From the NCBI RefSeq assembly GCF_014656055.1, contig NZ_BNBR01000008.1, forward strand, positions 62,001 to 126,000: a stretch of DNA of 64,000 bases. Reading direction: 5' to 3'. Origin of the DNA: Streptomyces griseosporeus. Lineage in GTDB: Bacteria > Actinomycetota > Actinomycetes > Streptomycetales > Streptomycetaceae. The position numbers and the translations under genes were made by a program. A model generated the notes under the pieces. That model saw only the letters and a program-made list of their open reading frames with translations. It was not told where the DNA came from and ran no database searches. Shown one piece after another: positions 34,229-41,723 of the stretch (position 1 is its first letter; each line of letters begins with the position of its first letter).

Positions 34229-34395
34229 GGGAGCCTTCCGGCGGTGGGGCGGGGTCCTTGTGCTGGCCAATTCTACCGAGTGGCCGGGGGACGCCGTCCG
34301 GTCTGCCAGCGGTACGGCCCGACAGTCGCGCATCTCACGCGCCGGGGCCGGGGCCGGGGCCGGGAGCGGGCGGGCGTCTCACCATCCGAACCGGC

Positions 34396-34424
34396 TTGGA
34401 CGCCCCGCTGGGGCGCGGCATACT
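34396..34424 (+). promoter_or_regulatory. Promoter of the chorismate mutase leader
   Basis: TTGGAC (34396-34401), exactly 17 nt, CATACT (34419-34424). A start 6-7 nt further on falls on the A of the leader-peptide ATG at 34431, so the leader is leaderless, as known for other Streptomyces attenuators. Confidence 0.65.
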
Positions 34425-34430
34425 GACCGC

Positions 34431-34502
34431 ATGCTCCTGCACGTGACCTACGTCTTTACCTATGGCACCCGGCCCGCCGGCTGCCATGGTCGTGCTGCTT
34501 GA
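34431..34502 (+). CDS. Phe/Tyr leader peptide of the chorismate mutase attenuator
   Basis: A 23-codon ORF beginning M-L-L-H-V-T. The regulatory codons are TAC (34449), TTT (34455) and TAT (34461), giving Tyr-Val-Phe-Thr-Tyr. TTT and TAT are rare codons in this GC-rich genome, which fits a stalling role. The ORF ends TGA at 34500-34502, 20 nt before a strong terminator. It starts at the predicted transcription start with no ribosome site. The product, chorismate mutase, makes the Phe/Tyr precursor prephenate, so the codon content matches the pathway. Confidence 0.75.
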   Translation: MLLHVTYVFTYGTRPAGCHGRAA

Positions 34503-34565
34503 GCAACTGATCGAGCGACTTCCCAGGCGCCCCGGGCCGACAAGGTCCGGGGCGCCTGGTTTTTT
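34464..34565 (+). promoter_or_regulatory. Attenuator: competing hairpins and intrinsic terminator before chorismate mutase
   Basis: Hairpin 1:2 is 34464-34472 with 34477-34485 (nine positions, one C-C mismatch), beginning right after the TAT codon. The terminator is a perfect 13-bp stem, 34523-34535 with 34547-34559, followed by six T residues (34560-34565). CGGCCCG at 34470-34476, inside hairpin 1:2, can pair with CGGGCCG at 34533-34539, which overlaps the terminator's left arm and loop. A ribosome stalled on the Tyr/Phe codons would open hairpin 1:2 and allow this antiterminator. The structure was read by eye, not folded. Confidence 0.72.
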
Positions 34566-34617
34566 CCGGACCTTGCCGCTCCGGGGCACCGCAGCCACCA
34601 GACGAGGAGCCCCAGAG

Positions 34618-34914
34618 ATGACCGCGACCACCACCGAGAGCACGGAGAAGACCGGCGCGCACACGGCCGAGGCCGCCGATGTGATCACCGGCGCGCGGGA
34701 GCGCATCGACGCGCTCGACGACCGGATCATCGGCCTGATCCAGGAGCGGATGGCCGTGTCCGCCGTCATCCAGGAGGCGCGGATCGCCTCCGGCGGCCGG
34801 CGCGTGAACCTCTCGCGCGAGATGGAGGTCCTCGGCCGCTACCGGGAGGCGCTGGGCAAGCCGGGTACGGCGCTGGCGATGACGCTGCTGGAGCTGTGCC
34901 GGGGCCGCGTCTGA
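34618..34914 (+). CDS. Chorismate mutase (AroQ class)
   Basis: 98 residues, an all-helical AroQ-type chorismate mutase that turns chorismate into prephenate for Phe and Tyr. Family residues: the core A-R-E-R-I-D-A-L-D-D-R-I-I-G-L-I-Q-E-R (~26-44), then V-I-Q-E-A-R (~50-55) and R-E-M-E-V-L-G-R-Y (~67-75). The active-site Arg and Glu positions look intact. The length is typical of monofunctional Streptomyces enzymes. Start ATG 34618 has GAGGAG ~9 nt upstream. A leader peptide and terminator lie immediately upstream, implying transcription attenuation by charged tRNA-Phe/Tyr. Confidence 0.92.
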   Translation: MTATTTESTEKTGAHTAEAADVITGARERIDALDDRIIGLIQERMAVSAVIQEARIASGGRRVNLSREMEVLGRYREALGKPGTALAMTLLELCRGRV

Positions 34915-35437
34915 GGCACACGGTCGCACTTGAGTTCACCCCCGCCTCTCACCCGTACGGCGCGTGACCGGTCCCGGACGGCTTCGTTGGTACCGGTGTC
35001 CGTGCCAGCCAGGGGCGGGCCCGAAAGAACCACGCGTGGCTCACTGGAGCGATGAGACGTACGGATCGTGCCGTGCGTCGTGGGACCTCGCTCCAGGGAA
35101 GTGACCGGACGGCAGGGGACAGCAGCCCGGTCACCCAAGAGAACGGCCGGCTCCGGGGACGCCCGGGGCCGGCCGGCGGGAACGGCGCATATATGCATCA
35201 AGTCTGGGTGAAACGGTTGCGGAGGCGGCGTTCGTCCAGCACGATGCGTAGAAAGCGGTGGAAGACCCAAGTCCCCCTGAACACAACTGCATTGCCCGGT
35301 ATCTCCGGCTTCTGAAGGCCCACTGGCAGAGGCTCGGACACCGAGGCGGGACGGCCCACACAGCCACCCAGGCGGCGCGACCCCCCGGCGCCGCTTCCCC
35401 GGCACCGGCGCTGCCCTGACGCCGGTGCTGACGAGAA
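34915..35437. other. Long intergenic region downstream of chorismate mutase
   Basis: No convincing gene. Several short overlapping frames exist on both strands (for example plus 35052-35315 and minus 34949-35134), but none has family-like sequence. The part 35186-35315 is noticeably less GC-rich than its surroundings and contains the palindrome GCATATATGC (35187-35196) and a basic 40-codon frame starting at 35193. It could be a remnant, a small RNA or a short gene; I cannot decide. Confidence 0.35.
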
Positions 35438-35472
35438 GAAGGGCCCCGCGGCCGCACCCCGCGGGGCCCTTC
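35438..35472. terminator. Bidirectional terminator
   Basis: A 14-bp stem, 35438-35451 with 35459-35472, and a 7-nt loop, just downstream of the minus-strand gene that ends at 35496. It would also stop plus-strand transcription from the chorismate mutase side. Confidence 0.75.
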
Positions 35473-35495
35473 GCATGCCGGTACGGCGTTCTGGG

Positions 35496-36659
35496 TCAGA
35501 CCCGGGAGACGCTGCCGCAGCTTTCCGGACGGTCACGGTCCAGTTCCTTGCTGCGGTCGTAGGGGTCGACCGTGGGGCCGGTCGGGGGCGCGCCCGTCGG
35601 GGCGGCGGAGTGGAACTGGGGGTGCAGATAGCCGTCGTACACGTCGCAGGCGGAGTTGCCGGCGTTCTCGTCGTAGCGGATGACGGAGATCCGGCCGGGG
35701 GTGGCCTGGTAGTGGGCGGTGTCGTAGAGCCGGATGTCGAGGACGCGGCGTACGACGGTGCGGGTGACCTCGGTGGCGCCCTGCTCGGCGCGGACGACCG
35801 GGTAGACGAAGGTGTAGTCGGCGTGGATGTCGACGGAGTCCTTCTCCTTGCCGGGCCGGAACGTCATACGGCCGCGCGTCTTGACGACGGTGCCGACGAG
35901 GCGCACCTCGGCCGGGTCGAAGCGGCTGAACATGGTCAGCGGGTCGTGGTCCTTGTCCGGCGCGCGCAGGGCGGTGTCCAGGTGGGCGTGCAGATCGGTC
36001 TGCCGGGGGTCGATGACGGCGAGCGCGTCGGCGGGGCGGGAGCCGCGGAGGGTGGCGGGGTCGAGGTTGGCCTCGACGAGCAGCGTCTTCGTCTGCTCCA
36101 GGGCCTTGCTCACCTGCTCCTTGCCGAAGGGCCCGACAGCGCTCGCCGCCGGCGGCCGGATGCCGTCCGCCCCATCGGCCCACCGCTCGGCCGGGGACCC
36201 GGCGAACGGCCGCTCCAGGGTGGGGGTCTGCGGGTCGGCCGCCTCGGGCGGGGCGGTGGGCGCGGCGGTCTCGGGCGGCAGGGGCGTGGCGGAGGCGGCC
36301 CGGTCACCGTCGCCGCCGGTGCCGAAGGGGTCGCCGGGCAGCACGGACGGCCGTACGGCCACGACGGCGAGGGCCACCGCGAGCGGCACCCCGATCACGG
36401 CCCACAACCGGCGCCGCCGCGCCCCTCTCTCCCGCCGCTCGGGCCCCGTACGCCACCCGCCGGGCAACTCCCCCCGCGCCTCCTGCTGCCGCAGCCGCTC
36501 GGTCACCATGCGGGCACGCGCGGACGGCTCCTTGGGCGCGGAGGCCCGGATGTCGGCCTCACTGTCACGGACGAACTTCTCCCAGACGTCGTCGGGTATG
36601 GAGGAGGGAAGCTCCTCTCCGGAGTCCGAACCGGGCACGTCGGACGACCTGTTGGACAT
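35496..36659 (-). CDS. Single-pass membrane protein with extracellular domain, unknown
   Basis: 387 residues. The cytoplasmic N-terminus (~1-84) is charged, with I-P-D-D-V-W-E-K-F-V-R-D-S-E and basic R-R-R-R-L-W before one transmembrane helix (~85-105). A Pro/Ala/Thr linker follows (~110-150). The extracellular domain (~160-387) contains D-L-H-A-H-L-D, Y-T-F-V-Y-P-V and a late Cys pair (A-C-D-V-Y near 345, S-C-G near 383). The topology resembles a regulatory or anti-sigma-like protein, but no such motif is seen. Start ATG 36659. Convergent with nothing nearby; a terminator lies downstream. Confidence 0.8.
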   Translation of the reverse strand: MSNRSSDVPGSDSGEELPSSIPDDVWEKFVRDSEADIRASAPKEPSARARMVTERLRQQEARGELPGGWRTGPERRERGARRRRLWAVIGVPLAVALAVVAVRPSVLPGDPFGTGGDGDRAASATPLPPETAAPTAPPEAADPQTPTLERPFAGSPAERWADGADGIRPPAASAVGPFGKEQVSKALEQTKTLLVEANLDPATLRGSRPADALAVIDPRQTDLHAHLDTALRAPDKDHDPLTMFSRFDPAEVRLVGTVVKTRGRMTFRPGKEKDSVDIHADYTFVYPVVRAEQGATEVTRTVVRRVLDIRLYDTAHYQATPGRISVIRYDENAGNSACDVYDGYLHPQFHSAAPTGAPPTGPTVDPYDRSKELDRDRPESCGSVSRV

Positions 36660-36745
36660 GCGGCGACGCTCTCTCTTGGCGGGTTGTGATCAGGCGGGAG
36701 GCAGAGTAGCGCCTGACCGGCGTGACGCAGTTCACATAAGAGACG

Positions 36746-36760
36746 TGTGAATATCGCACA
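36746..36760. promoter_or_regulatory. Imperfect CRP-like dyad upstream of the LAETG protein
   Basis: TGTGAATATCGCACA is a nearly symmetric dyad in an AT-richer stretch between divergent genes. It resembles, but does not strictly match, the Streptomyces Crp site GTG-N6-GNCAC. Confidence 0.25.
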
Positions 36761-36865
36761 ACCCTTCACAGGTTTCACGGATCAAACCTGCTGCATCAAG
36801 GGCCCCAAGCGCCGCCACGCCGGAGCCCTCCACACGCTGGATCACACTGGACTCTTGAGGTCTTC

Positions 36866-37945
36866 ATGAAGCTTCGCCGTGCCATGGCCGTTGCGGCCGC
36901 GACCGCTGTCATCGCGCCGGTCGCCCTGCTGTCGGCTCCGGCCGCGTTCGCGACGGACGGTGACACGCCCACCACGACCGCCTCCACCCCGGCCGCCGAC
37001 GAGAACACGCCGGCCGCGGACGAGAGCACCCCCGCGGCCGACGAGAGCACCCCGGCCGCCGATGAGAGCACCCCCGCGGCCGACGAGAGCACCCCCGCCG
37101 CGGACGAGAGCACCCCGGCCGCCGCCGAGAGCACCCCCGCCGCCGGCCAGAGCAGCCCGGCCGCCTCGACGAGCGCGAGCCCGAGCCCGAGCGCCAGCAC
37201 GAGCGCCAAGCCCGGCGACGACGTGCCGTTCGACCCGTACAACGACTGCCAGGACTACAAGCAGGACAAGAAGCTCACCGCCACGATCTCCGGCCTGCCG
37301 AACAAGATCGTCGCCGGTTCCGGCTGGCACAACTTCGAGTTCGTCGTCGACAACAGCTCCGACAAGGACCTGAAGAACGTCTGGATCGAGGCGTTCGCGG
37401 AGTACAACGACGAGACCGACGCCTCCCTCTACACCGACCTGGCCGAGATCCAGGTCAAGGAGGACGGCAAGTGGACTGACGCCTACCAGGACGGCATCGA
37501 GGAAGGCGGCGAGTCCTACAACTTCTCGGGCTCCTTCATCGCTGTCCTCGACACCCTGGAGAAGAACACCACCGCCACGCTCGACCTCCGGATCAAGGTC
37601 AGCGCCAAGGCGCCGGCCGGTTCCGCTCTCGCGCTGAGCAACGCCGTCTACGCCGGTGAGAACACAACCTGCTACGGCAACGGCGACTACTACGACGTCA
37701 AGATCCTCGCCGCCGGCAGCAAGCCGGGCGACGTCGACGACGCCAAGCCGAACGGTGAGAAGCCGAACGGCCCGGACCAGGACAAGAAGCCGCAGGGCGG
37801 CGTCAAGGAGATCTCCGGCAACCTCGCCGAGACCGGCTCCAGCTCCGCTCTCCCCGTCATCGGGCTCGTCGGTGGTGTCGCCGTCGTCGCCGGTGCCGGT
37901 GCGATGTTCGTCGTGCGGCGGCGTAAGGCCGGCGTTCAGGCGTAA
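36866..37945 (+). CDS. LAETG sortase-anchored cell-wall protein with STPAADE repeats
   Basis: 359 residues. Signal peptide ~1-30 (A-A-F-A-T). Residues ~38-95 carry tandem copies of S-T-P-A-A-D-E encoded by near-identical 21-bp units, probably a wall-spanning stalk. The folded domain at ~112-290 has a Cys near each end (N-D-C-Q-D, T-T-C-Y-G) that may form a disulphide. The sorting signal L-A-E-T-G (~325) is followed by a hydrophobic helix and R-R-R-K, the class E sortase substrate pattern of Streptomyces. The ATG at 36866 has GAGG upstream. The ligand or role of the ectodomain is unknown. A strong terminator follows. Confidence 0.9.
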   Translation: MKLRRAMAVAAATAVIAPVALLSAPAAFATDGDTPTTTASTPAADENTPAADESTPAADESTPAADESTPAADESTPAADESTPAAAESTPAAGQSSPAASTSASPSPSASTSAKPGDDVPFDPYNDCQDYKQDKKLTATISGLPNKIVAGSGWHNFEFVVDNSSDKDLKNVWIEAFAEYNDETDASLYTDLAEIQVKEDGKWTDAYQDGIEEGGESYNFSGSFIAVLDTLEKNTTATLDLRIKVSAKAPAGSALALSNAVYAGENTTCYGNGDYYDVKILAAGSKPGDVDDAKPNGEKPNGPDQDKKPQGGVKEISGNLAETGSSSALPVIGLVGGVAVVAGAGAMFVVRRRKAGVQA

Positions 37946-37962
37946 CCAGCAGTAGACAAAAC

Positions 37963-38002
37963 GGAAGGGACCTGCGCTCGGAGGGGGGCGCAGGTCCCTT
38001 CC
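37963..38002. terminator. Bidirectional intrinsic terminator
   Basis: A perfect 15-bp stem, 37963-37977 with 37988-38002, a 10-nt loop, a TTTT run on the plus side and an AAAA run on the other. It separates the LAETG gene from the convergent GMC oxidoreductase. Confidence 0.88.
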
Positions 38003-38014
38003 TTTTGCTTACGG

Positions 38015-39820
38015 TCACTCCGCCTTCGGCGGCACCGTCGGCATCCCCAGGAACGGCAGGCGCAGGGCGCCGAAGGCCTCCGGGGGGACCGCCGGGTGCT
38101 TCGGCTCGACCGGGGTGACGCGGCGGTAGGCCGCGCCCTGCGGGGGACGCTGGTCCTCCTCGCCCTTGTTCGGCCAGAAGGACATCGCCCGCTCGGCCTG
38201 TGCCGTGATCGTCAGGGACGGGTTCACGCCCAGGTTCGCCGAGACCGCGGCCCCGTCGACGACGGAGATGCCGGGGTGGCCGTACAGGCGGTGGTACGGG
38301 TCGATGACGCCCGTCTCCGCCGAGGAGCCGATCGGGCAGCCGCCCAGGAAGTGGGCGGTGAGAGGGGTGCCCATCAGCTCGCCCACGTTGGAGCCGGCGA
38401 AGCCGTTGATCTCCGCGGCCAGCGCCGACGCGCCCTCCGACGCCGCCTTGATCTGCTTGGGGTTGGGGGCGCCGTGGCCCTGGCGGGCCGTGAGCAGGCC
38501 CTTGCCGACCCCGCTCGGCTTCAGGTACGTCGTCAGGGAGTTGTCCAGCGACTGCATCACCAGGCCGATGATCGTCCGCTCCGACCAGCGCCGGTTGGAG
38601 AGGGAGCGCAGCACCAGGAGGGGGTGGCGGGCCGCGTTGGCCAGCCATGCGCCGACCCGGGAGCGGCCCTCCGCGTACGGCACCTGGAGGATGGACAGGC
38701 TGCCCATCGAGTTGGAGCCCTTGCCGTAGCGGACCGGCTCGATGTGGGTGTTCTCGTCGGGGTGGATGGAGGACGTGATGGCCACGCCCCGCGTGAAGTC
38801 CGCCTTCGGCGCGCCGGTCGCCCGGCGGTAGCGGCGGTCGTCGGTCTGCGCGCCCACCAGCGCCTCGGAGTTGGTGCGGGTCAGCTCGCCGAGCCGCGAC
38901 GACAGGTACGGCAGCTGTCCCGTCGCCTTCATGCGGTGCAGCAGCGTCTGGGTGCCGTACGTGCCCGCGGCCAGGATCACCCGGCGGGCGGTGAACGTCC
39001 GGCCCCGGCCCTTGCGGCGGTCGTCCGTCGGGACCGTGGTGACCGCGTAGCCGCCCCGGGAGTCGCCCGTGACCGAGACGACCGTGGTGAGCGGGTGGAC
39101 CTTCGCGCCCGCCTTCTCCGCCAGGTAGAGGTAGTTCTCGTTGAGGGTGTTCTTCGCGCCGTGGCGGCAGCCCGTCATGCACTCCCCGCACTCGGTGCAG
39201 GCCTTGCGGGCGGGGCCGACCCCGCCGAAGTACGGGTCCGGGACCTGCTCCCCCGGCTTCGCCCGCGCGGTGCCGTCCGCGTCCTCGCCGTCGCCGAAGA
39301 AGACGCCGACCGGCGCCATATGGAAGGTGTCGCCGCAGCCCATCCGCTCCGCCGCCGCCTTCAGGTGCACGTCGGAGGGGGTCATGGTCGGGTTCAGGCG
39401 CACGCCGAGCATCCGGCGGGCCTGGTCGTAGTACGGCTCCAGCTCCTCCTGCCAGTCCGTGATGTCCCGCCACTGGGGGTCGTCGAAGAACGCCTTCGGC
39501 GGTACGTAGAGGGTGTTGGCGTAGTTGAGGGAGCCGCCGCCGACCCCCGCCCCGGCGAGGACCATCACGTTGCCCAGCAGGTGGATGCGCTGGATGCCGT
39601 AGAGGCCGAGCTTGGGGGCCCAGAGGTAGTTCTTCAGGTCCCAGCTGTTCTTCGGCAGGCTCTCCCGGGTGAAGCGGCGGCCGGCCTCCAGGACGCCCAC
39701 CGAGTACCCCTTCTCGGTGAGGCGCAGGGCGGAGACCGAGCCGCCGAATCCCGAGCCGACGACGATCACGTCGTAGTCGTAGGCGTCCTGCGGAGCGTCC
39801 TGTGGAGCGTCCTGTGGCAC
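38015..39820 (-). CDS. GMC-family FAD oxidoreductase (cholesterol-oxidase-like)
   Basis: 601 residues. FAD-binding Rossmann G-x-G-x-x-G in V-I-V-V-G-S-G-F-G-G-S (~18-28) and the GMC C-terminal region (A-H-F-L-G-G-C-P-I-G, then N-L-G-V-N-P-S-L-T-I-T-A). Mid-protein it carries a compact four-Cys motif C-x2-C-x2-C-x3-C (A-C-T-E-C-G-E-C-M-T-G-C, ~214-225), more like an iron-sulphur or zinc site than a plain cholesterol oxidase. The start is GTG with AAGGAG nine nt upstream. The first codons are a 12-bp tandem repeat (Q-D-A-P three times). It lies 62 bp after the aldehyde dehydrogenase in the same orientation, so probably one operon oxidising an alcohol or sterol-like substrate. Confidence 0.87.
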   Translation of the reverse strand: MPQDAPQDAPQDAYDYDVIVVGSGFGGSVSALRLTEKGYSVGVLEAGRRFTRESLPKNSWDLKNYLWAPKLGLYGIQRIHLLGNVMVLAGAGVGGGSLNYANTLYVPPKAFFDDPQWRDITDWQEELEPYYDQARRMLGVRLNPTMTPSDVHLKAAAERMGCGDTFHMAPVGVFFGDGEDADGTARAKPGEQVPDPYFGGVGPARKACTECGECMTGCRHGAKNTLNENYLYLAEKAGAKVHPLTTVVSVTGDSRGGYAVTTVPTDDRRKGRGRTFTARRVILAAGTYGTQTLLHRMKATGQLPYLSSRLGELTRTNSEALVGAQTDDRRYRRATGAPKADFTRGVAITSSIHPDENTHIEPVRYGKGSNSMGSLSILQVPYAEGRSRVGAWLANAARHPLLVLRSLSNRRWSERTIIGLVMQSLDNSLTTYLKPSGVGKGLLTARQGHGAPNPKQIKAASEGASALAAEINGFAGSNVGELMGTPLTAHFLGGCPIGSSAETGVIDPYHRLYGHPGISVVDGAAVSANLGVNPSLTITAQAERAMSFWPNKGEEDQRPPQGAAYRRVTPVEPKHPAVPPEAFGALRLPFLGMPTVPPKAE

Positions 39821-39882
39821 GTGCCTTCTCTCCTTTGAGTGTGCAGTGCGGGGGAACCCGGCGGCCCGGCGGCCCGGGTGGC

Positions 39883-41523
39883 TCAGCGGAAGCGGAACGC
39901 CTTCATCAGGCGCAGGCTCGTGCTCATGAACGCCGCGTACTTCTCGTCGTCCATGCCGAGGGACGGGGCCATCGGCAGCAGCCGCTGGTGCGCCACCGTC
40001 TGGGCCTCGGTGTACTTGAGGATGCCCTCGGAGCCGTGGCGGCGGCCGAGGCCGGAGTCCTTCATGCCGCCCATCGGGGACTGGACGCTGCCGTAGGCGG
40101 GCGCGTAGCCCTCGTTGATGTTGACCGTGCCGGTGCGCAGGCGGGCGGCGACCTCGCGGCCGCGGCGGGCGTCCTTCGTCCAGACAGAGGAGTTCAGGCC
40201 GTACGGCGTGGCGTTCGCCTGCTCGATCGCCTCGTCCTCGGTGCGGAAGCGGTAGACCGACACCACCGGGCCGAACGTCTCCTCCGTGCAGACGGACATC
40301 GGCTCGCTGACGCCGTCGAGGATCGTCGGCTCGAAGAAGTACGGGCCGACGTCCGGGCGGGCCACCCCGCCGGCCAGCACCTTCGCGCCCTTGGCGACGG
40401 CCTCCTCCACGTGCCGCCGCACGGTCTCCAGCTGGCGTTCGCCGACCAGCGAGCCCATGTCGGCGCCGTAGGCGAGAGAGGTGCCGAGCCGCAGCGCCTT
40501 CGTGCGGGCGGCGAAACGCTCCAGGAAGGCGTCCGCGATCGACTCGTGGACGTAGAGCCGCTCGATGGAGATGCACAGCTGGCCCGCGGAGGAGAAGCAG
40601 GCGCGGACCGCGCCCGCGGCGGCCTTCTCGATGTCGGCGTCCTCCAGCACCAGCATGGCGTTCTTGCCGCCCAGTTCGAGGGAGACGCCGACCAGTCGGG
40701 CTGCGGCGCGCTCGGCGACCTCGCGGCCGGTGCGGGTGGAGCCGGTGAAGGAGACGTAGTCGGCGTGCTCGACGACCGCGGGGCCGACGACCGGGCCGTC
40801 GCCGATGACGACCTGGAAGACCCCGGCCGGCAGGCCCGCCTCGATCAGCAGGTCTCGCGCCCACAGCGCGGTCAGGCAGGTCTCGGTGTCCGGCTTCATG
40901 ACGACCGCGTTGCCCGCGACGAACGCCGGCAGCGCGTCGCCGACCGACAGCTCCAGCGGGTAGTTCCAGGGGGCGATCTGGCCGACGACCCCGCGCGGGT
41001 GGCGCAGCTCGACGACCTTCGTCAGCGTCGGTACGGCGCCCGCGTGCCGCTTCGGCCTCAGGTACGCGGCGGCCCGGCGGCCGTAGTGGCGGGCCGCGAC
41101 GGCGACGGCCTGGACCTCCTCGTGGGCGTGCAGCCGGGCCTTGCCGGTCTCCAGCTGGATCAGGTCCAGGATCTCCGCCTGGCGTTCGAGCACCAGGTCG
41201 TGGAAGCGGAGCAGGACGGCGGCGCGCTCCCGCACCGGCGTCCTCGCCCAGACGGCCTGGGCGGTGCGGGCCGCCTCGAAGGCCCTGGCCACGTCCTCGG
41301 GGGTGGACTCGGGCAGGTCGGCGAGCTTCTCCCCGGTGAACGGGGTGTGGTTGGCGGTACGGCCCGAGCCGACGACGCCCTTGGTCAGCTGGGCGACCAG
41401 CTCGGGGGTGACCACGTCGGCGGCGGTGCGGGCGCCCGCGGGGGCCGGGGCGAGGGGGTTGGTCGTCGTCTGAGGGGCCGGGTCGTCGGGGGCCGTCTCT
41501 GCGGGGGCCTGCAAGTCCGTCAT
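39883..41523 (-). CDS. NAD(P)-dependent aldehyde dehydrogenase (succinate-semialdehyde dehydrogenase type)
   Basis: 546 residues with an N-terminal Pro/Ala-rich extension (~1-40). ALDH motifs: P-W-N-Y-P (~170), K-P-D-T-E, F-T-G-S-T-R-T-G, catalytic Glu in L-E-L-G-G-K-N (~269) and nucleophile Cys in S-A-G-Q-L-C-I-S (~303). It is most like the SSADH group annotated gabD2 in actinobacteria, but the true substrate is unproven. The ATG at 41523 gives a normal start. The GMC oxidoreductase follows 62 bp downstream, so the two may act successively on an alcohol and its aldehyde. Confidence 0.9.
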   Translation of the reverse strand: MTDLQAPAETAPDDPAPQTTTNPLAPAPAGARTAADVVTPELVAQLTKGVVGSGRTANHTPFTGEKLADLPESTPEDVARAFEAARTAQAVWARTPVRERAAVLLRFHDLVLERQAEILDLIQLETGKARLHAHEEVQAVAVAARHYGRRAAAYLRPKRHAGAVPTLTKVVELRHPRGVVGQIAPWNYPLELSVGDALPAFVAGNAVVMKPDTETCLTALWARDLLIEAGLPAGVFQVVIGDGPVVGPAVVEHADYVSFTGSTRTGREVAERAAARLVGVSLELGGKNAMLVLEDADIEKAAAGAVRACFSSAGQLCISIERLYVHESIADAFLERFAARTKALRLGTSLAYGADMGSLVGERQLETVRRHVEEAVAKGAKVLAGGVARPDVGPYFFEPTILDGVSEPMSVCTEETFGPVVSVYRFRTEDEAIEQANATPYGLNSSVWTKDARRGREVAARLRTGTVNINEGYAPAYGSVQSPMGGMKDSGLGRRHGSEGILKYTEAQTVAHQRLLPMAPSLGMDDEKYAAFMSTSLRLMKAFRFR

Positions 41524-41681
41524 GGGGCGCAGGGTATGCCCGCGCGGAGCCTTTGTGTACCCGTCGGTAATCGGGATTCACCGACTGCTCACATGGCGCC
41601 AGTGCTCACTGGCAACAAATGCGCTGATCAGGCCATTGTTCGAAGAGGGTCGGCCACGGTTCGATCTCGGCCGGTCCGCGC

Positions 41682-41723
41682 CGGTGCTACCCCTTGGCCC
41701 GCGGCGGTGCTACCCCTTGGCCC
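41682..41723. repeat. Tandem duplication at the 3' end of the pseudokinase gene
   Basis: CGGTGCTACCCCTTGGCCC occurs at 41682-41700 and again at 41705-41723, a 23-bp unit. The right copy spans the last codons and stop of the kinase-like gene; the left copy lies just beyond it. Confidence 0.8.

Noticed and set aside
35052..35315. 87-codon plus-strand ORF in the intergenic region
   Set aside because: No family resemblance and poor composition in its first half; mentioned only as part of the intergenic description.
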